Source of the DNA: Apteryx mantelli
Lineage: Eukaryota; Chordata; Aves; Apterygiformes; Apterygidae
Assembly (NCBI RefSeq): GCF_036417845.1
Contig: NC_089981.1
Location: 65,189,268 to 65,253,267 of the forward strand
Direction: 5' to 3'
Length of the DNA: 64,000 nucleotides
Shown here: piece after piece, positions 61,701 through 64,000 of the stretch
Numbering within the stretch: the stretch's first letter is position 1
Layout: the number at the start of each line of letters is the position of its first letter
Made by a program: the position numbers and the translations under genes
The notes under the pieces: generated by a model
Databases searched by the model: none
Seen by the model: only the letters and a program-made list of their open reading frames with translations
Told to the model about the DNA's origin: nothing

Positions 61701-64000
61701 CCAGGAAGCCTGTGAACCACAATGTGCTGGCAACTGGGAGAGGATACTGCAGGAGTATTGTATTTCTGCTCTGTTCCTATATTCGTCTCAAGGCATTTGC
61801 TGTCAGCCACTGCCAGAAAAAAGAATACTAGTCTACACAGATCCTTCTTCTGGTTAAGGATGTCCCCTTTTGTATCTATCCTTTTGTCCTTTGGTCCCTT
61901 TATCATTCTGATGCTATTCTGTTCATAGAGGAAAGATAAACAAGATAATTAGCAAAGATGTTTTTGCTGAATATTTTAAATATGAAACTGAATAATTTGT
62001 ATATGAGACATTCCATTTATAGTTAATGACTTTGATAAAGGACCATGCCACTGTGAATTAGCTAGCTATGCTGCTAGCAACTTGTTTTAGCTGGGGAGAA
62101 CATCAGTGCATTGAGTGTTTGCCACATGCTCCCAGGAAGGCCAGGCATGTGTGCTGAGACACATCCTGAATGCAGAGCTCTGCATTTGGCCTGAATGGTA
62201 ATATGGTTAGTTACATGATGTGCATCTTCCTCACTGGCTCTCCCTGCTCAGGCTGTCAGCTCACATCTTTCCCCCATAATCTATTGACATTCTCATTAAA
62301 ACTACCATCACTTTTCCCTGCTATCTTTGCAATCAATCTTTCACTGCTTGAAGCATCATCACAAATGCCATTTCCTGATTCAGAAGGTCAAGGGCTCAGC
62401 CTGGATCTTCTTCTTTCTGTCAGGAATTACCAGTTGCACCTTCTGACACAGAAAGGTCATTTCCTTTAGATTTGCAGGAAAGATTTAACTCTGATCTATG
62501 CCCTCCATTTCAGGAAATGCTACTGACCTCTCTGCAAGCTCTGTATAACCAAGCATATAATTTGTTTCTCTCTCTCACACACATGCATAAGTGAGGGAGA
62601 TGTATTTTCTACAGAGTGAATAGACCATCTGCACACATCTCTGGGCCTGCAAGCAAGGAGCATGCTTACCCTGCACTTTCAGAGTGACCCTGGGCCAGTT
62701 TAGAGAATATGTCACTGAAAGGGTGGGTGGGCAGTGGACCTGACCTCTGGGAAGGTGCTTACCAGCTACTTGCAGAGTTATGCAAGGATGTTTGGTGCAC
62801 AAAAGCTGACACAGAGATATAAGGTAGAAGCCTCCAGGTCTAGATGAAGATCTCCAATGGGTTCTTCTTGGAGGGGGTTAGCCAAGTGCTCAGTATACAA
62901 AAGGCAGGATCTGGGGAGGGAAAGGTAGAGGAACATTTGGTTAATGGCAGGGCACAGGCAGGACACTGGGATGAAGTGAGGAGAGCCCTGAGCAAAAAGC
63001 TACAGCAGTTCCTTGCTGTGAGACTGATGAAAGAGACTGAGGGAGCACCACAGAGGGATCACTGGAGGCACTAGGGCCTGAAAGCAGGGGGTCAGTTTGG
63101 CTGATATACTTTGAGATGAGCAGTTGTGGTTAAACTGTCTCAGTGGCCTATACAATTTGAGCTATTCGTGCTGAGCCACAAGCAGGGACCTGCCACTGTG
63201 CATTCTGGAGCAGGCTGATGGTAGCAGGACAGGACTTCAGGAATATCTTGCTTCCCCGGGCCAGCCAAAAAAATGAGATTTGCAGCTGCAGAGAAATCCC
63301 ATGCTTGTCAGCGCTGAGCTGCACTGTCCTGCCTGACTGGCAATTGTGAAGAGCCAATTAGCATATTTTAATGTAACTGATTAGTGCTTGGTCATGCAGT
63401 CTGGGTGGTGGGTGATATCTGAAGCAGATTTGAAATTACAAGCATGCACACGCCAAACCACGAGGGATCTGGCAGTCAGAGAGATGATTTCTGAGCTTAG
63501 CAACTGTGGCCCCTGTTTTTCTGCTATTACACAAGGAAAATTGCCCTTGAAGACCTTTGCAAAGGTCCAGGGTGAGCACTTGAAAATTAAGAAATTAGCT
63601 TTTTTAATTAGCAGAATTAAGGTGGCTGGTGTGATCCCAGCTCAGCCTCTGCTGCAGCTCTGGAGTTCTTCCTTTTGCAAAGTGGGAGTCTCGTGGCCTG
63701 TAATGTGAAGGGGGGTGCGTCTTGCCAGGGGCCCCAGTGTCCCCATGCCATGCCCAGCCAAGGCATAGGGCTGTTTTGGGTGCAGAGCCCCACTGAAGGA
63801 CTGATGCCCCCAGAGCAGCTCAGCTCTGTGGCCTCTGTCCTCCTGTGGGCAATTTGGGTCTATTATAGCTGGCTGGCAGGCCATGGTGCTCTTCCTCTAT
63901 GTGGGGCAGGAAGGAGATTTCAGGGGGTATACGTGGGAGATGCTGTGCTGCATTGAGGCTGTGGGTACAGGCCTGGCCGGGGAAGCAGGAGGGGCTGTGT
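52800..64000. other. Gene-free right part of the window
   Basis: Eleven kilobases without a recognised gene. GC content is higher than on the left side, with G-rich patches at about 57,780-58,130 and 60,540-60,820. Open frames up to 247 codons near 59,674-60,455 occur on both strands of the same DNA and match no family I know. In human the next gene is TMEM63C; I looked for its conserved segments and did not see them, so its first coding exon is probably beyond 64,000. Confidence 0.45.

Noticed and set aside
53000-64000. TMEM63C exons expected from human gene order
   Set aside because: I looked for the conserved membrane-protein segments in all frames and found none that I could support; the gene probably starts beyond the window.

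Overview
The window is vertebrate nuclear DNA, most likely from a bird. The evidence is intron-split genes with GT/AG boundaries, two CpG-island promoters, long AT-rich stretches without genes, no bacterial-style gene packing, and a well preserved CR1 LINE whose 3' end carries the bird-type repeats of CACAGAAT (antisense). Several much older CR1/L3-like and MIR-like fragments are also present. The species cannot be fixed from the sequence.

Two protein genes are supported, and they point towards each other. CIPC (CLOCK-interacting pacemaker, a negative regulator of CLOCK-BMAL1) is on the + strand. It has a CpG island at about 11,960-12,850, a probable non-coding first exon ending at 12,473, coding exons at 15,508-15,682, 16,589-16,758 and 20,206-21,078, and a 3' UTR of about 3.3 kb ending near 24,405. 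ZDHHC22 (a palmitoyltransferase-family membrane protein) is on the - strand, with coding exons at 45,860-45,299 and 40,937-40,672 and a CpG-rich promoter at about 45,930-46,870. The order CIPC then ZDHHC22, tail to tail, is what I recall for human 14q24.3, where TMEM63C comes next. No TMEM63C exon could be recognised before the window ends.

Layout: 1-2,170, a long diverged antisense CR1 remnant; 2,171-11,950, gene-free with two SINE-like fragments and an AAAAG microsatellite; 11,960-24,405, CIPC; 24,406-40,670, intergenic with three old CR1-like remnants, two MIR-like fragments and homopolymer runs; 40,672-46,870, ZDHHC22 and its promoter, with a strong short hairpin in the intron; 46,880-47,550, a pyrimidine tract that becomes a 20/21-bp minisatellite; 49,518-51,250, a young CR1 with a broken reverse transcriptase; 52,430-52,750, another old CR1; 52,800-64,000, no gene that I can support.

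The most interesting observation is at the start of CIPC. The ATG that appears to match the mammalian start is followed after three codons by an in-frame TAG, although the frame goes on without interruption into the conserved protein. A second, overlapping upstream ORF ends in TGATG, its stop sharing a base with the next in-frame CIPC ATG. This suggests that the avian protein starts downstream and that the old start has become part of an upstream-ORF arrangement.
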